Notes under the pieces: model-generated
What the model was told of the DNA's origin: nothing
The model's database searches: none
What the model saw: only the letters and a program-made list of their open reading frames with translations
Program-made: the position numbers and the translations under genes
In this document: piece after piece, positions 26,649-35,261 of the stretch
Layout of the letters: each line of letters starts with the position of its first letter
Position numbering within the stretch: the first letter of the stretch is position 1
Source of the DNA: Prevotella sp.
GTDB taxonomy: Bacteria > Bacteroidota > Bacteroidia > Bacteroidales > Bacteroidaceae
NCBI GenBank assembly: GCA_017458125.1
Contig: JAFTGB010000004.1
Location: 106,241 to 170,240 of the forward strand
DNA: 64,000 nucleotides
Direction of reading: 5' to 3'

Positions 26649-27560
26649 TCATTTCATGTTTCTTGGGTGATGCTCCAGTATCTGCTGGCGCAGCGTCGAC
26701 ATGTCTATATGGGTATATATCTCGGTCGTCCCTATCGACTCATGCCCCAGCATGGCCTGTATGGCACGCAGGTCGGCGCCGCCCTCCAACAGTGCCGTGG
26801 CAAACGAGTGGCGCAGTGTGTGCGGCGATATGGTTTTCGTGATGCCGGCCTGTGCGGCCTGCTGTTTTATCATGATGAGAATCATCGTGCGCGTCAGGTG
26901 CGCGCCGCGTCGGTTCAGAAACACGTAGTCCTCCTCGCCCGCCTTGATGTTCATCTCGTCGCGGTCTTTGAACCAGTACCTCAGTTCTCTGATGGCCTTC
27001 GGCGAGATGGGGACGAGTCGTTCCTTCGACCCCTTGCCGAACACGCGCACGTACTGTTCCTTTAAGAACAGGTCGCTCAACTTCAGGTTCACCAGCTCGC
27101 TGACGCGCAGCCCGCAGGAGAAGAGGGTCTCAATGATGGCGCGGTTGCGGTGCCCCTCCCATTTGCTCAGGTCTATGCTGTTCTCCAGCAGGTCTACCTC
27201 GTCGGACGACAGCACTTCCGGCAGGTGAGTGCCCAGCACCGGCGACTCCAACAGCTCCGACGGGTCGTTGTCTATGTAGCCGTCCGTCTGCAAGTAGCGG
27301 CAGAACGAGCGCACGCCGCTCAGTATGCGGCACTGCGACCGCGGCCCTATGCCGATGTCGTGCAGTGAGGCGGCAAAGTGTTGCAGGTCAGTCAGCTGCA
27401 CGTCCGTCACCTCCTTGCCTTCCCCTGCTAAGTAGCTGGTCAGCTTCTCCAGGTCCAGTCGGTACGCGTCTAACGTGTTCTTCGAGTATCCGCGTTGCAA
27501 CTTCAGGTAGCGCAGGTAGCCGCGCACTATTTTTTCTATCCTTTTGTTGTCGTTCTCCAT
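26649..27560 (-). CDS. xerD: Site-specific tyrosine recombinase XerD
   Basis: A 303-residue chromosome dimer recombinase working at dif with XerC at the septum. The N-terminal SAM-like DNA-binding domain (residues about 5-95; GYLRYLKLQRGYSKNTLDAY) is followed by the catalytic domain with the pentad: Arg in LFSCGLRVSELVNL, Lys in GKGSKERLVP, HTLRHSFAT, the second His in MLGHESIGTTEIYTH and Tyr in that same segment. I start at 27560 (MENDNKR) rather than the upstream in-frame ATG at 27584, which would lie across its own promoter region (TAATTTTG). Divergent from aroQ with overlapping promoters. Confidence 0.93.
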   Translation of the reverse strand: MENDNKRIEKIVRGYLRYLKLQRGYSKNTLDAYRLDLEKLTSYLAGEGKEVTDVQLTDLQHFAASLHDIGIGPRSQCRILSGVRSFCRYLQTDGYIDNDPSELLESPVLGTHLPEVLSSDEVDLLENSIDLSKWEGHRNRAIIETLFSCGLRVSELVNLKLSDLFLKEQYVRVFGKGSKERLVPISPKAIRELRYWFKDRDEMNIKAGEEDYVFLNRRGAHLTRTMILIMIKQQAAQAGITKTISPHTLRHSFATALLEGGADLRAIQAMLGHESIGTTEIYTHIDMSTLRQQILEHHPRNMK

Positions 27561-27569
27561 TATTTTGTT

Positions 27570-27577
27570 TAACTTTG
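27570..27577 (+). promoter_or_regulatory. -7 box of aroQ
   Basis: TAACTTTG, 29 bp before the aroQ ATG. It overlaps the divergent xerD promoter region. Confidence 0.6.
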
Positions 27578-27606
27578 CCTGCAAAATTAATCATTTTTCC
27601 TGAAAT

Positions 27607-28035
27607 ATGAAAATCCAAATCATCAATGGTCCCAACCTCAACCTGTTAGGAACCCGTGAGCCGGGCATCTACGGTTCGTCGTCTTTCGACCAGTATCTGC
27701 CCCAGTTGCAGGCCCGTTTCCCCGATGTCGAGATAGCCTACTACCAGAGCAACATCGAGGGCGAGCTTATCAACAAGATGCAGGAGGTGGGCTTCACCTT
27801 CGACGGCATCGTGCTCAACGCCGGTGCTTACACCCATACCTCCGTGGCGCTCCACGACTGCATCCGTTCGCTCCGTTGTCCTGTCATTGAGGTCCACATC
27901 TCTAACGTCCATCAGCGCGAGTCTTTCCGCCACCACTCCTTCATCTCCTCTGCCTGCAAAGGCGTCATCTGTGGCTTCGGCCTCGACTCTTACCGGCTGG
28001 CAATTCAGTCTTTCATAAATGAAAGAAATGAGTAA
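27607..28035 (+). CDS. aroQ: Type II 3-dehydroquinate dehydratase
   Basis: A 142-residue cytosolic dodecameric enzyme of the shikimate pathway (3-dehydroquinate to 3-dehydroshikimate). Motifs: INGPNLNLLGTREPGIYG with the catalytic Tyr and Arg loop, NAGAYTHTSVALHDCI, and EVHISNVHQRESFRHHS with the catalytic His. The family normally ends soon after QSF; here the last residues (NERNE) and the TAA stop come from an AATGAG-type repeat that begins at about 28018. Intact otherwise. Confidence 0.95.
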   Translation: MKIQIINGPNLNLLGTREPGIYGSSSFDQYLPQLQARFPDVEIAYYQSNIEGELINKMQEVGFTFDGIVLNAGAYTHTSVALHDCIRSLRCPVIEVHISNVHQRESFRHHSFISSACKGVICGFGLDSYRLAIQSFINERNE

Positions 28036-28121
28036 TGAGGAATGAGAAATGAGTAATGTAAATGAATAATGAGAAATGAATGTAGTCCCATTACTCATTA
28101 CTAATTACTCATTACTCATTT
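28018..28121. repeat. AATGAG-type inverted repeat after aroQ
   Basis: Tandem units AATGAGTAATGAGGAATGAG on the left and their complement CATTACTCATTACTAATTAC on the right form a hairpin. The left end codes the aroQ C-terminus; the right end stops about 6 bp before the O-methyltransferase start. Confidence 0.85.
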
Positions 28122-28126
28122 AGAAT

Positions 28127-28753
28127 ATGAGTATTTCCGATTACATAGAACAGCGCATCGACCCGGAGCCTGACTACCTCTACCGGCTCAGGCGTGCCAC
28201 CAACATCCACATGCTCCACGGACGCATGGCCTCAGGCCACCTGCAGGGGCGTCTGCTCAAGATGCTGGTGCACATGATACGGCCACGCAACATCCTGGAG
28301 GTAGGCACCTTCAGCGGCTATTCCGCCATCTGCATGGCCGAAGGCCTCGACGACGGCGGCATGGTCTACACCTTTGAAATCAACGACGAGCAGGAGGACT
28401 TCACCCGTCCATGGATAGAGCAGTCGCCCGTGGCCGACCGCATCCGCTTCATCATCGGCGATGCCTTGGTCGAGGCGCCGCGCCTCGGCGTCACCTTCGA
28501 CATGGCCTTCATCGACGGCGACAAGCGCACCTACCTCCCCACTTACGAGATGGCCCTCTCGCTCCTGCGTCCCGGCGGCTTCATGGTGGTCGACAACACG
28601 CTGTGGGACGGCCATGTCGTCGAGCCGGCCTACGCCCGCGACGCGCAGACGCAGGGCATCATGCAGTTCAACGATGCCCTCGCCAGCGACCCTCGCGTGG
28701 AGCGTGTCATCCTGCCTCTTCGTGACGGATTGACGCTTATACGTAAAATTTAG
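28127..28753 (+). CDS. Class I SAM-dependent O-methyltransferase (COMT-like)
   Basis: A 208-residue methyltransferase of the caffeoyl-CoA/catechol O-methyltransferase family. Motif I is NILEVGTFSGYSAICMA, followed by the acidic residue for ribose binding (YTFEINDEQE) and the metal-binding core FDMAFIDGDKRTY with VVDNTLWDGHV. It is predicted to be a divalent-metal-dependent, cytosolic enzyme with an unknown small aromatic acceptor. The ATG at 28127 lies directly behind an AATGAG-type inverted repeat, so no promoter is seen nearby; read-through from aroQ or a promoter within the repeat is possible. Confidence 0.88.
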   Translation: MSISDYIEQRIDPEPDYLYRLRRATNIHMLHGRMASGHLQGRLLKMLVHMIRPRNILEVGTFSGYSAICMAEGLDDGGMVYTFEINDEQEDFTRPWIEQSPVADRIRFIIGDALVEAPRLGVTFDMAFIDGDKRTYLPTYEMALSLLRPGGFMVVDNTLWDGHVVEPAYARDAQTQGIMQFNDALASDPRVERVILPLRDGLTLIRKI

Positions 28754-28797
28754 CTTTTTTTTCTCAGCAAAATGTTGCACCATTCAATTATTTTGCT

Positions 28798-28805
28798 TAC
28801 TTTTG
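28798..28805 (+). promoter_or_regulatory. -7 box of the lrp-like operon
   Basis: TACTTTTG, 32 bp before the ATG at 28838. Confidence 0.55.
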
Positions 28806-28837
28806 CTTACAATTTGTAAACAACTATCTTTATCGTA

Positions 28838-29302
28838 ATGGACAAAATAGATAATCTTGACAAAAAGATACTCAGCATTCTCTCCAAGAATGCACGTATT
28901 CCTTTCAAGGATGTAGCTGCCGAGTGCAACGTCTCCCGTGCTGCCATCCATCAGCGCGTGCAACACCTCATCGAGGGCGACGTCATCATGGGCAGCGGCT
29001 TCGACGTCAATCCCAAGAGCCTGGGCTACTCCACCTGTACCTACGTGGGCATCACCCTCGAACGTGGCTCTATGTATAAGGATGTAGTCGAGCGCCTGCA
29101 GCACATCCCCGAAATCGTGGAGTGCCACTTCACCACAGGCCCCTACACCATGCTCGTCAAACTCTATGCACGCGATAACGAACAGCTCATGCACCTGCTC
29201 AACGGCCGTCTGCAGGACATTCCCGGCGTGGTGGCCACCGAGACGCTTATCTCCCTCGAACAGAGTATCAAGCGCGAGATACCCGTAACCGTCGACGAGT
29301 AG
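28838..29302 (+). CDS. Lrp/AsnC-family transcriptional regulator
   Basis: A 154-residue regulator with an N-terminal winged helix-turn-helix (LDKKILSILSKNARIPFKDV, AAECNVSRAAIHQRVQHL) and a C-terminal RAM domain (VECHFTTGPYTMLVKLYARD) that binds amino acids and sets the oligomer state. It is the first gene of a run of five genes with gaps of 4-20 bp that includes two peptidases, so it probably reads an amino acid released by peptide breakdown and controls its own operon. The effector is not determinable from sequence. Confidence 0.9.
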   Translation: MDKIDNLDKKILSILSKNARIPFKDVAAECNVSRAAIHQRVQHLIEGDVIMGSGFDVNPKSLGYSTCTYVGITLERGSMYKDVVERLQHIPEIVECHFTTGPYTMLVKLYARDNEQLMHLLNGRLQDIPGVVATETLISLEQSIKREIPVTVDE

Positions 29303-29306
29303 TCCT

Positions 29307-31100
29307 ATGAGCGAGCGTTTCAACTGGCAGCGTCAGCTGTCCAAGGCTTATGCTTCCTTCCCTGAAGCTCCCTGTAAACCTATTATCGGCATTACTGCCA
29401 ACTATGCCGACCACAACAGCAAGTTGGCCGACGGTTACTACAAGATGGTGGTCAAGGCGGGCGGCGTTCCTGTCATCATTCCGCCGCTGAGCGACACCGA
29501 CGTCATCGTCAACACCCTCGCCCATGTCGACGGACTCATACTCAGTGGCGGTGGCGACTTCAATCCCCTTTATGCCGGCGAAGAGCCCATCCCCGCACTC
29601 GGCGATATCAACAGCGAGCGCGACCTCGGCGAACTGCTCATCACCCAGATGGCCTACAACCGGCAGATACCCATCCTCGGCATCTGCCGCGGCATACAGA
29701 CGCTGGCCATGGCCTTAGGCGGAAAAATGCGGCAGGACATCAGTCCCGTCACGCGCGTCCTCCACTCCCAGCATGCCGACCGCACCGAGCCTACCCACTC
29801 CGTCACCGTCGACCGCGACTCCACGCTCTTCCGTATCTACGACGACGCACCCCCCTGTTCTACTTTCGACGCCGAGCGCGCCGTGCTCTACGTCAACTCC
29901 TTCCACCACCAGGCAGTCTCCGACCCTGGCGAGCGCTTCCGTGTCACGGCCAAGTCCACCGACGGCATCATCGAGGCCATGGAGAGTCGCGAGTTCAAGA
30001 GCGTCATCGGTGTGCAGTGGCACCCTGAGTGCATGGTCGACGACGAGGGACTGCCCCTCTTCTCCTGGCTCGTACGTCAGGCCGCCCACTACCGCGAGGC
30101 CTGCGCCCTGCACAGTCGTGTGCTGACCCTCGACACGCATTGCGACACGCCCATGTTCTTCCCGCAGGGCGTCGACTTCAGCAGTCGCGACCCGCGCATC
30201 CTCGTCGACCTCCACAAGATGGACGAAGGCCGTCAGGACGCCACCATCATGGTGGCTTATCTGCCGCAGCCCAAGATTGGCGAGACCTTTTCCTCTAAGG
30301 TCGACTTCGACGTCGACGGCCCCACGGAGTATGCCGACCTCATCTTCAACAAGATAGAAGCCATTGTCGAGAAAAACAAGCGTTACATCAGCATAGCCCG
30401 TACGCCTGCCGACCTCTATGCCGATAAGCGGCAGGGACGCCACAGCATCATGCTGGGCATCGAGAACGGGCTGGCACTCAACGGACAGCTGCAGAACCTG
30501 GCGCACTTCGTCCAGCGTGGCATCGTCTACATGACGCTGTGCCACAACGGCGACAACGACATCTGCGACTCTGCCCGTGGCTGCAACACCCACAACGGCG
30601 TCAGCTCCTTCGGACGGCAGGTCATACGCGAGATGAACCGCCTCGGCGTCATCGTCGACCTCAGCCATGCCTCCGACAAGAGCTTCTACGATGCCTTGGA
30701 GCTTAGCCAGCAGCCCATCGTCTGCTCACACAGCTCCTGCCGCGCACTCTGCGACCATCCCCGCAACCTCACCGACGACCAGATGCGTGCCCTTGCCGCC
30801 AAGGGTGGCGTCATGCAGGTCACCCTCTACCACGGCTTCCTCGTCAACGACGGCGAGGCCACCGTGCTCGACGTCCTGCGCCACCTCGACCATGCCATTC
30901 AGGTCATGGGCATCGACCACGTTGGCATCGGTACCGACTTCGACGGCGACGGCGGCGTACGAGGCTTTGCCTCCTCTTCCGAGTTGCTCAACTTCACCCG
31001 TATGCTCTTAGCCCGCCACTACAGCGAGCGCGACATCCAGAAAATCTGGGGTGGCAACTTCCTCCGTGTCATGTCCCGCGTCCAGAGCGTCCGCGAGTAG
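29307..31100 (+). CDS. Fusion of class I glutamine amidotransferase (C26) and membrane dipeptidase (M19)
   Basis: A 597-residue two-domain enzyme. Residues 20-262 form a peptidase C26/PuuD-like domain: nucleophile Cys127 in LGICRGIQTLAMAL, the catalytic His-Glu in QWHPE, and FHHQAV. Residues 270-597 form an M19 renal-dipeptidase-like domain with zinc ligands DTHCDTP (Asp276 to Asp280), VDLSHASDK, CSHSSCRAL and IGTDFDGDGG. C26 enzymes split gamma-glutamyl bonds and M19 enzymes split dipeptides, so one chain could take gamma-glutamyl or cell-wall peptides to single amino acids. No signal peptide is present, so it should be cytosolic. It starts 4 bp after lrp. Both active sites look intact. Confidence 0.9.
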   Translation: MSERFNWQRQLSKAYASFPEAPCKPIIGITANYADHNSKLADGYYKMVVKAGGVPVIIPPLSDTDVIVNTLAHVDGLILSGGGDFNPLYAGEEPIPALGDINSERDLGELLITQMAYNRQIPILGICRGIQTLAMALGGKMRQDISPVTRVLHSQHADRTEPTHSVTVDRDSTLFRIYDDAPPCSTFDAERAVLYVNSFHHQAVSDPGERFRVTAKSTDGIIEAMESREFKSVIGVQWHPECMVDDEGLPLFSWLVRQAAHYREACALHSRVLTLDTHCDTPMFFPQGVDFSSRDPRILVDLHKMDEGRQDATIMVAYLPQPKIGETFSSKVDFDVDGPTEYADLIFNKIEAIVEKNKRYISIARTPADLYADKRQGRHSIMLGIENGLALNGQLQNLAHFVQRGIVYMTLCHNGDNDICDSARGCNTHNGVSSFGRQVIREMNRLGVIVDLSHASDKSFYDALELSQQPIVCSHSSCRALCDHPRNLTDDQMRALAAKGGVMQVTLYHGFLVNDGEATVLDVLRHLDHAIQVMGIDHVGIGTDFDGDGGVRGFASSSELLNFTRMLLARHYSERDIQKIWGGNFLRVMSRVQSVRE

Positions 31101-31120
31101 CCCCTAAAAAAAGAAAAGAA

Positions 31121-32122
31121 ATGAAAATATCCCTCACTCGTTTCCTCGCAGGCTGCAGCTTTGCCGCAGCGTTCCTGTTCTTCGTCAGCTGCAGCACCGC
31201 CCGCAGAAACCAGCAGTCCCAGCAGCCCGCCGTGGCCGTCACCTTCAGTGCCGACACGGCCTACGCCTTCTGCGCCGCCCAGTGCGCTTTCGGCCCGCGC
31301 ATCATGAACAGCGAGGCCCACGACCAGTGCGCCCAATGGATTGCCGGTCAGTTCCAGCGTTACGGCTGCCGCGTCGACCTCCAGCATGCCGACCTCCGTG
31401 GCTACGACGGCACCACCCTCCGCGCCACCAACATCATCGCGCGCTCCCCGCAGCAGTCCCCGCTTCCCCGCATCCTCCTCTGCGCCCACTGGGACAGCCG
31501 TCCCTGGGCCGACAACGACCCTGACTCCGCCAACTGGCGCAAGCCCGTCATGGCTGCCAACGACGGAGCCTCCGGTGTCGCCGTCATGCTCGAAGTAGCC
31601 CGTCTGCTCCAGCAGCACGACTCCGCCCGCGTCGCCGTCGACTTCGTGTGCTTCGATGCCGAGGACTGGGGCGTTCCACAGTGGAGCGACCAGGCCGATG
31701 CCGACTCGTGGGCGCTCGGTGCCCAGCACTGGGCCGCCAACCCCGCGCCGCTCCGTCCTGCCGACTATCAGTATGCCATTCTCCTCGACATGGTGGGTGG
31801 TCAGGGCGCCCGCTTCTACCGCGAAGGCTTCTCCATGCAGCACGCCCGTGCCGTGGTGGAGAAGGTGTGGCAGGCAGCGGCAGCAGCCGGCTACGCCAGC
31901 GTGTTCCCCAATGCTGACGGCGGCTACGTCACCGACGACCATGTGCCGCTCAACGAGGTAGCCCATATCCCCACCATCGACATCATCAACCACTATCCTG
32001 ACTGCGAACAGAGCTCCTTTGGTCCCGTCTGGCATACCGTCAGCGACGGCATGCAGCACATCGACCGCAACACCCTGCAGGCCGTAGGCCAGACCCTCGT
32101 CCAGCTCATCTACTCCCACTGA
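31121..32122 (+). CDS. M28-family zinc peptidase lipoprotein (glutaminyl cyclase-like)
   Basis: A 333-residue lipoprotein (signal ending LFFVSC, Cys at about residue 24) with an M28 zinc aminopeptidase fold. The metal ligands are in LLCAHWDSRPWADNDPD, AANDGASGVAVMLEVARLL, CFDAEDWG and ILLDMVGG, and PTIDIINH gives the last His. The DNDPD...NDGASG pattern and the tryptophan-rich active site are shared with glutaminyl-peptide cyclotransferases of Bacteroidetes such as those acting on secreted proteins, so it may form N-terminal pyroglutamate. Peptidase versus cyclase cannot be decided from sequence alone. Operon position between the C26/M19 fusion and a DUF4294 gene. Confidence 0.85.
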   Translation: MKISLTRFLAGCSFAAAFLFFVSCSTARRNQQSQQPAVAVTFSADTAYAFCAAQCAFGPRIMNSEAHDQCAQWIAGQFQRYGCRVDLQHADLRGYDGTTLRATNIIARSPQQSPLPRILLCAHWDSRPWADNDPDSANWRKPVMAANDGASGVAVMLEVARLLQQHDSARVAVDFVCFDAEDWGVPQWSDQADADSWALGAQHWAANPAPLRPADYQYAILLDMVGGQGARFYREGFSMQHARAVVEKVWQAAAAAGYASVFPNADGGYVTDDHVPLNEVAHIPTIDIINHYPDCEQSSFGPVWHTVSDGMQHIDRNTLQAVGQTLVQLIYSH

Positions 32123-32126
32123 ACCC

Positions 32127-32759
32127 ATGCGCTACGTCCTCCTCGTCTTCATCTCCCTCCTCCTCCCCCGCGTTCCCTCGCAGGCTGCGGCGCTGTCGCA
32201 GCTTCCCCCTGACTCGCTTGACGTGAACAGCCCCACCTTCGTCCCCACCGTCCGTGTCGGCAAGGTCTTCGAGGACGGCGACAGCATCCAGTACATGGAG
32301 ATGAACAACGTCTACGTCTACCCACCGCTCACCTTCAGCTCCAAGAAGCAGTCCCGCGCCTACATGCGGCTGGTCAAGAACGTCAAGACCGTCCTGCCCA
32401 TCGCCAAGGAGGCCAACGCCATCATGATGGAGACTGCCGAGTACCTGGAGACACTCCCTGACAAGAAGGCCCGCGAAGAGCACATGAAGCGTGTCGAGCA
32501 GAGCATCATGAAGCAGTACAAACCGCGCATGAAGAAGCTCACCTACTCGCAGGGCAAGCTCCTCATCAAGCTCATCTACCGCGAGAGCCACTCTTCTTCC
32601 TACGAACTCATCCAGGCCTTCCTCGGCCCCATGCGCGCCGGTTTCTATCAGGCTTTCGCGTGGGTCTTCGGTGCCTCGCTCAAGAAGGAGTACGACCCCG
32701 AAGGCATCGACCGCCTCACCGAGCGCGTCGTCCTTATGGTCGAGGCGGGACAGCTGTAG
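32127..32759 (+). CDS. DUF4294-containing exported protein
   Basis: A 210-residue protein with a signal peptide (MRYVLLVFISLLLPRVPSQA). It matches the Bacteroidetes DUF4294 family: VFEDGDSIQYMEMNNVYVYP, then the lysine-rich helix pair (SRAYMRLVKNVKTVLPIAKE) and the C-terminal LIYRESHSSSYELIQAFLGP. The family has no known function. Its place 4 bp after the M28 peptidase and 12 bp before a barrel-like protein suggests envelope work. Confidence 0.82.
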   Translation: MRYVLLVFISLLLPRVPSQAAALSQLPPDSLDVNSPTFVPTVRVGKVFEDGDSIQYMEMNNVYVYPPLTFSSKKQSRAYMRLVKNVKTVLPIAKEANAIMMETAEYLETLPDKKAREEHMKRVEQSIMKQYKPRMKKLTYSQGKLLIKLIYRESHSSSYELIQAFLGPMRAGFYQAFAWVFGASLKKEYDPEGIDRLTERVVLMVEAGQL

Positions 32760-32771
32760 CCTTTCCGCTCC

Positions 32772-34781
32772 ATGCGTCTCTTCCTGCTGGCCATAGCCTG
32801 TTGCCTTACGCTCACCCTCCCGGCCCAGACGGACTGGCGGCAGGACTACCGCGAACTCATGGAGGCTGCCGACATCGACGGCGGCGATGCTGAGGAGGTC
32901 ATGGCACAGCTCGAAGACCTTGCCGCCGACAAGCTCAACATCAACCGGCTCTCACGCAACGACCTGCAGCGCCTCCCTTTCCTCTCGGCACAGCAGGTCG
33001 AGGCCATTATGGCCTATGTCGACCGCTACCGCCCCGTGCGCACACTCGCTGAGCTACAGATGATTACGGCCCTCGACGCCGACACGCGCCGCCTCCTGAC
33101 GGCCTTCGTCTATGTCGGCGACAGCGCGCCGGATTCCCTGCGCCTCTCCCTCTCCGACCTCCTCCGGCAGGGCCGTCACACCGTCATGGGCACGCTCCGC
33201 ATACCCTTCTACCGGCGGCACGGCGACCGCAACGGCTACCTTGGCTACGCCCTCCGCCACGACGTGCGCTACCAGTTCAACTACCGCAACCGCGTGCGCT
33301 TCGGCATCACCGGTGCACAGGATGCCGGCGAGCCTTTCTTCTCCTCCAACAACCGCTGGGGCTACGACCACTACGCCTACTACCTCCAGCTGCGCGACAT
33401 GGGCCCTCTTGTCGAACTCAACATAGGCACCTACCGCGTGCAGATGGGCATGGGCCTCGTCATGAACACCGGCTTCCACCTCGGCAAGCTGGCCACCCTC
33501 CAGTCGTGGGGACGCTCCACCCGCACGCTCGCCGCCCATACCTCGCGCTCCTCGGCGGGCTACCTCGTAGGAGCCGCCGCCACCGTCCGCCTCGCCCCGC
33601 GCTGGCACCTCACCGCCTTTGCCTCCCACCAGCCTATTGACGCCACCCTCAACGACGACGGCACCGTGCGCACCGTCCTCACCGACGGCTACCACCGCAC
33701 CACCACCGAGCTGGCCCGCAAGCACAACACCCGCGTCACCGACCTCGGCGCCCGCCTCGCCTTCACCCCCGCCGCTGCCAACTGCCGTCCGCATCTCGCC
33801 CTCAACATCGTCCACACCCGCTTTAACCGCCCCCTTTCTCCGCAGCTCACCGACTACCGCCGCTACGCCCTCCAAGGCTCCGCCTTCTTCAATGCCTCCC
33901 TCGACTACGGCGTCACCACAGGCCGTTTCTCCCTCTCCGGCGAGACTGCCGTCAACGGCGACGGCGCCCTTGCCGCCCTCCACGCCATGAGTCTCCGCGC
34001 CACCACCACCCTTACCGTCATGGCCCTCCACCGCTACTACGACAAGCGCTACACCGCCTTCCGTGCCTACGCTTTCAGCGAAGGCTCCGCCGTCCAGAAC
34101 GAGCACGGCCTCTACCTCGGCGCCGCCTGGCAGCCCTCGCGCCGCGTCCTCGTCAAGGGCTATGCCGACTATGCCCACTTCCCGTGGAAGCGCTACCTCG
34201 TCAGCACCTCCAGTGACGCCTTTGACGCCCTCCTCTACGCGCGCGTATTATATAAAAGGTGTACCGCCGAAGCCCGCTACCGCTTCCACCTGCGACAGCG
34301 CGACAACCAGTCGAAGACGCTCCTCCAGAACCGCTACGAGCACCGCGCCCGCCTGCGCCTCGTCGTCCCCGTCCTGCCGCCCGCCGCCGCTGCCGCCGTC
34401 ACCCTCACCACGCAGGCCGACGGCGTTGTCGCCGACTACGGCACCGTCAGCCGCGGCCTCATGGTGTCCCAGCAGGTGCGCTGTCAGCTGCCCGCCCTGC
34501 AGCTCGACGCCGCCATCGCCTGGTTCCGCTCCGACGACTACGACAGCCGTCTCTACCAGTACGAGCCCTCCGTCCTCTACGACTTCTCCTTCCCCGCCTA
34601 CTACGGCCACGGCCTGCGCACCTTCCTCATGGCCCGCTATGCCGTCAGCCGTCGCCTCACCCTCGCCGCCCGCTACGCCTTCACCCGCTACTTCGACCGC
34701 TCCGTCATCTCCTCCGGCCTCCAGCAAATCGACCACCCCACCCAGTCCGACCTCCTCCTCCAGCTTCGCCTCCGCCTGTAA
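32772..34781 (+). CDS. Helix-hairpin-helix protein with outer-membrane beta-barrel
   Basis: A 669-residue exported protein (signal MRLFLLAIACCLTLTLPAQ). Residues about 45-115 contain ComEA-type helix-hairpin-helix units (DKLNINRLSRNDLQRLPFLS, RPVRTLAELQMITALDADTR), which usually bind DNA without sequence preference. The rest is an alternating-strand region ending in LLLQLRLRL, consistent with an outer membrane barrel. This HhH-plus-barrel architecture is found in Bacteroidetes and has been suggested to relate to DNA uptake, but I know of no proof. The gene is extremely rich in C-ending codons, and it is last in the lrp-led operon. Confidence 0.75.
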   Translation: MRLFLLAIACCLTLTLPAQTDWRQDYRELMEAADIDGGDAEEVMAQLEDLAADKLNINRLSRNDLQRLPFLSAQQVEAIMAYVDRYRPVRTLAELQMITALDADTRRLLTAFVYVGDSAPDSLRLSLSDLLRQGRHTVMGTLRIPFYRRHGDRNGYLGYALRHDVRYQFNYRNRVRFGITGAQDAGEPFFSSNNRWGYDHYAYYLQLRDMGPLVELNIGTYRVQMGMGLVMNTGFHLGKLATLQSWGRSTRTLAAHTSRSSAGYLVGAAATVRLAPRWHLTAFASHQPIDATLNDDGTVRTVLTDGYHRTTTELARKHNTRVTDLGARLAFTPAAANCRPHLALNIVHTRFNRPLSPQLTDYRRYALQGSAFFNASLDYGVTTGRFSLSGETAVNGDGALAALHAMSLRATTTLTVMALHRYYDKRYTAFRAYAFSEGSAVQNEHGLYLGAAWQPSRRVLVKGYADYAHFPWKRYLVSTSSDAFDALLYARVLYKRCTAEARYRFHLRQRDNQSKTLLQNRYEHRARLRLVVPVLPPAAAAAVTLTTQADGVVADYGTVSRGLMVSQQVRCQLPALQLDAAIAWFRSDDYDSRLYQYEPSVLYDFSFPAYYGHGLRTFLMARYAVSRRLTLAARYAFTRYFDRSVISSGLQQIDHPTQSDLLLQLRLRL

Positions 34782-34817
34782 CCCCCCTTCATGAAAATAG
34801 GAAGTAAGGCTTATTAT

Positions 34818-34983
34818 TGAACACAAAGACACAAAGGTTTTTTAGAAGCAAGAAGCAAGAGGCAAGAAGCAAGAGAAATGTTGGTAAACCCTCCCAATGA
34901 AGTTCCCAATAGTGTATCCTCTTGCCTCTTGCTTCTTGCCTCTTGCTTCTTGCTTCTAAAAAACCTTTGTGTCTTTGTGTTCA
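34818..34983. repeat. Nested ACACAAAG and GCAAGA inverted repeats
   Basis: The outer arms are TGAACACAAAGACACAAAGG and its complement (CCTTTGTGTCTTTGTGTTCA). The inner arms are GCAAGA units. The middle contains GTTGGTAAACCCTCCCAATG, also found in the copies near 49.6, 61.9 and 63.9 kb (with small changes). Total about 165 bp, able to fold into one long hairpin. Confidence 0.88.
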
Positions 34984-35040
34984 GTTAAAAAACAACTATA
35001 AACTAAAAAAGCCCCTTGCAAAAAGCAAAGAGCTTTTCCG

Positions 35041-35122
35041 TACCCAGACCCGGGCTCGAACCGGGATGGGTTGCCCCACTGGTGTTTGAGACCAGCGCGT
35101 CTACCGATTCCGCCATCTGGGC
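35041..35122 (-). tRNA. tRNA-Leu (CAA anticodon)
   Basis: The minus strand reads GCCCAGATGGCGGAATCGGT at its 5' end; the anticodon stem CTGGT / ACCAG encloses loop CTCAAAC (anticodon CAA, codon UUG). A class II variable arm follows, and the T arm has GGTTCGAGCCC. The acceptor stem pairs over 7 bp (one G-U) with discriminator A. CCA is not encoded. Confidence 0.95.
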
Positions 35123-35261
35123 ATTAGCGGCGGCAAAGGTACAAATAAAAATTAAGAAACGGGCACGAAGCATGAAGAATTTTTAAAAAGACGTACTTTT
35201 TTTGCTCATCTCACTTCTTTTTCGTATCTTAGCCGTCGCAAGTTAACTGAATCTGACGATT

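Noticed and set aside
33054-34178. Long Gly/Val/Ala-rich minus-strand frame opposite the helix-hairpin-helix gene
   Set aside because: Low-complexity antisense of a C-rich gene; no start context or family.
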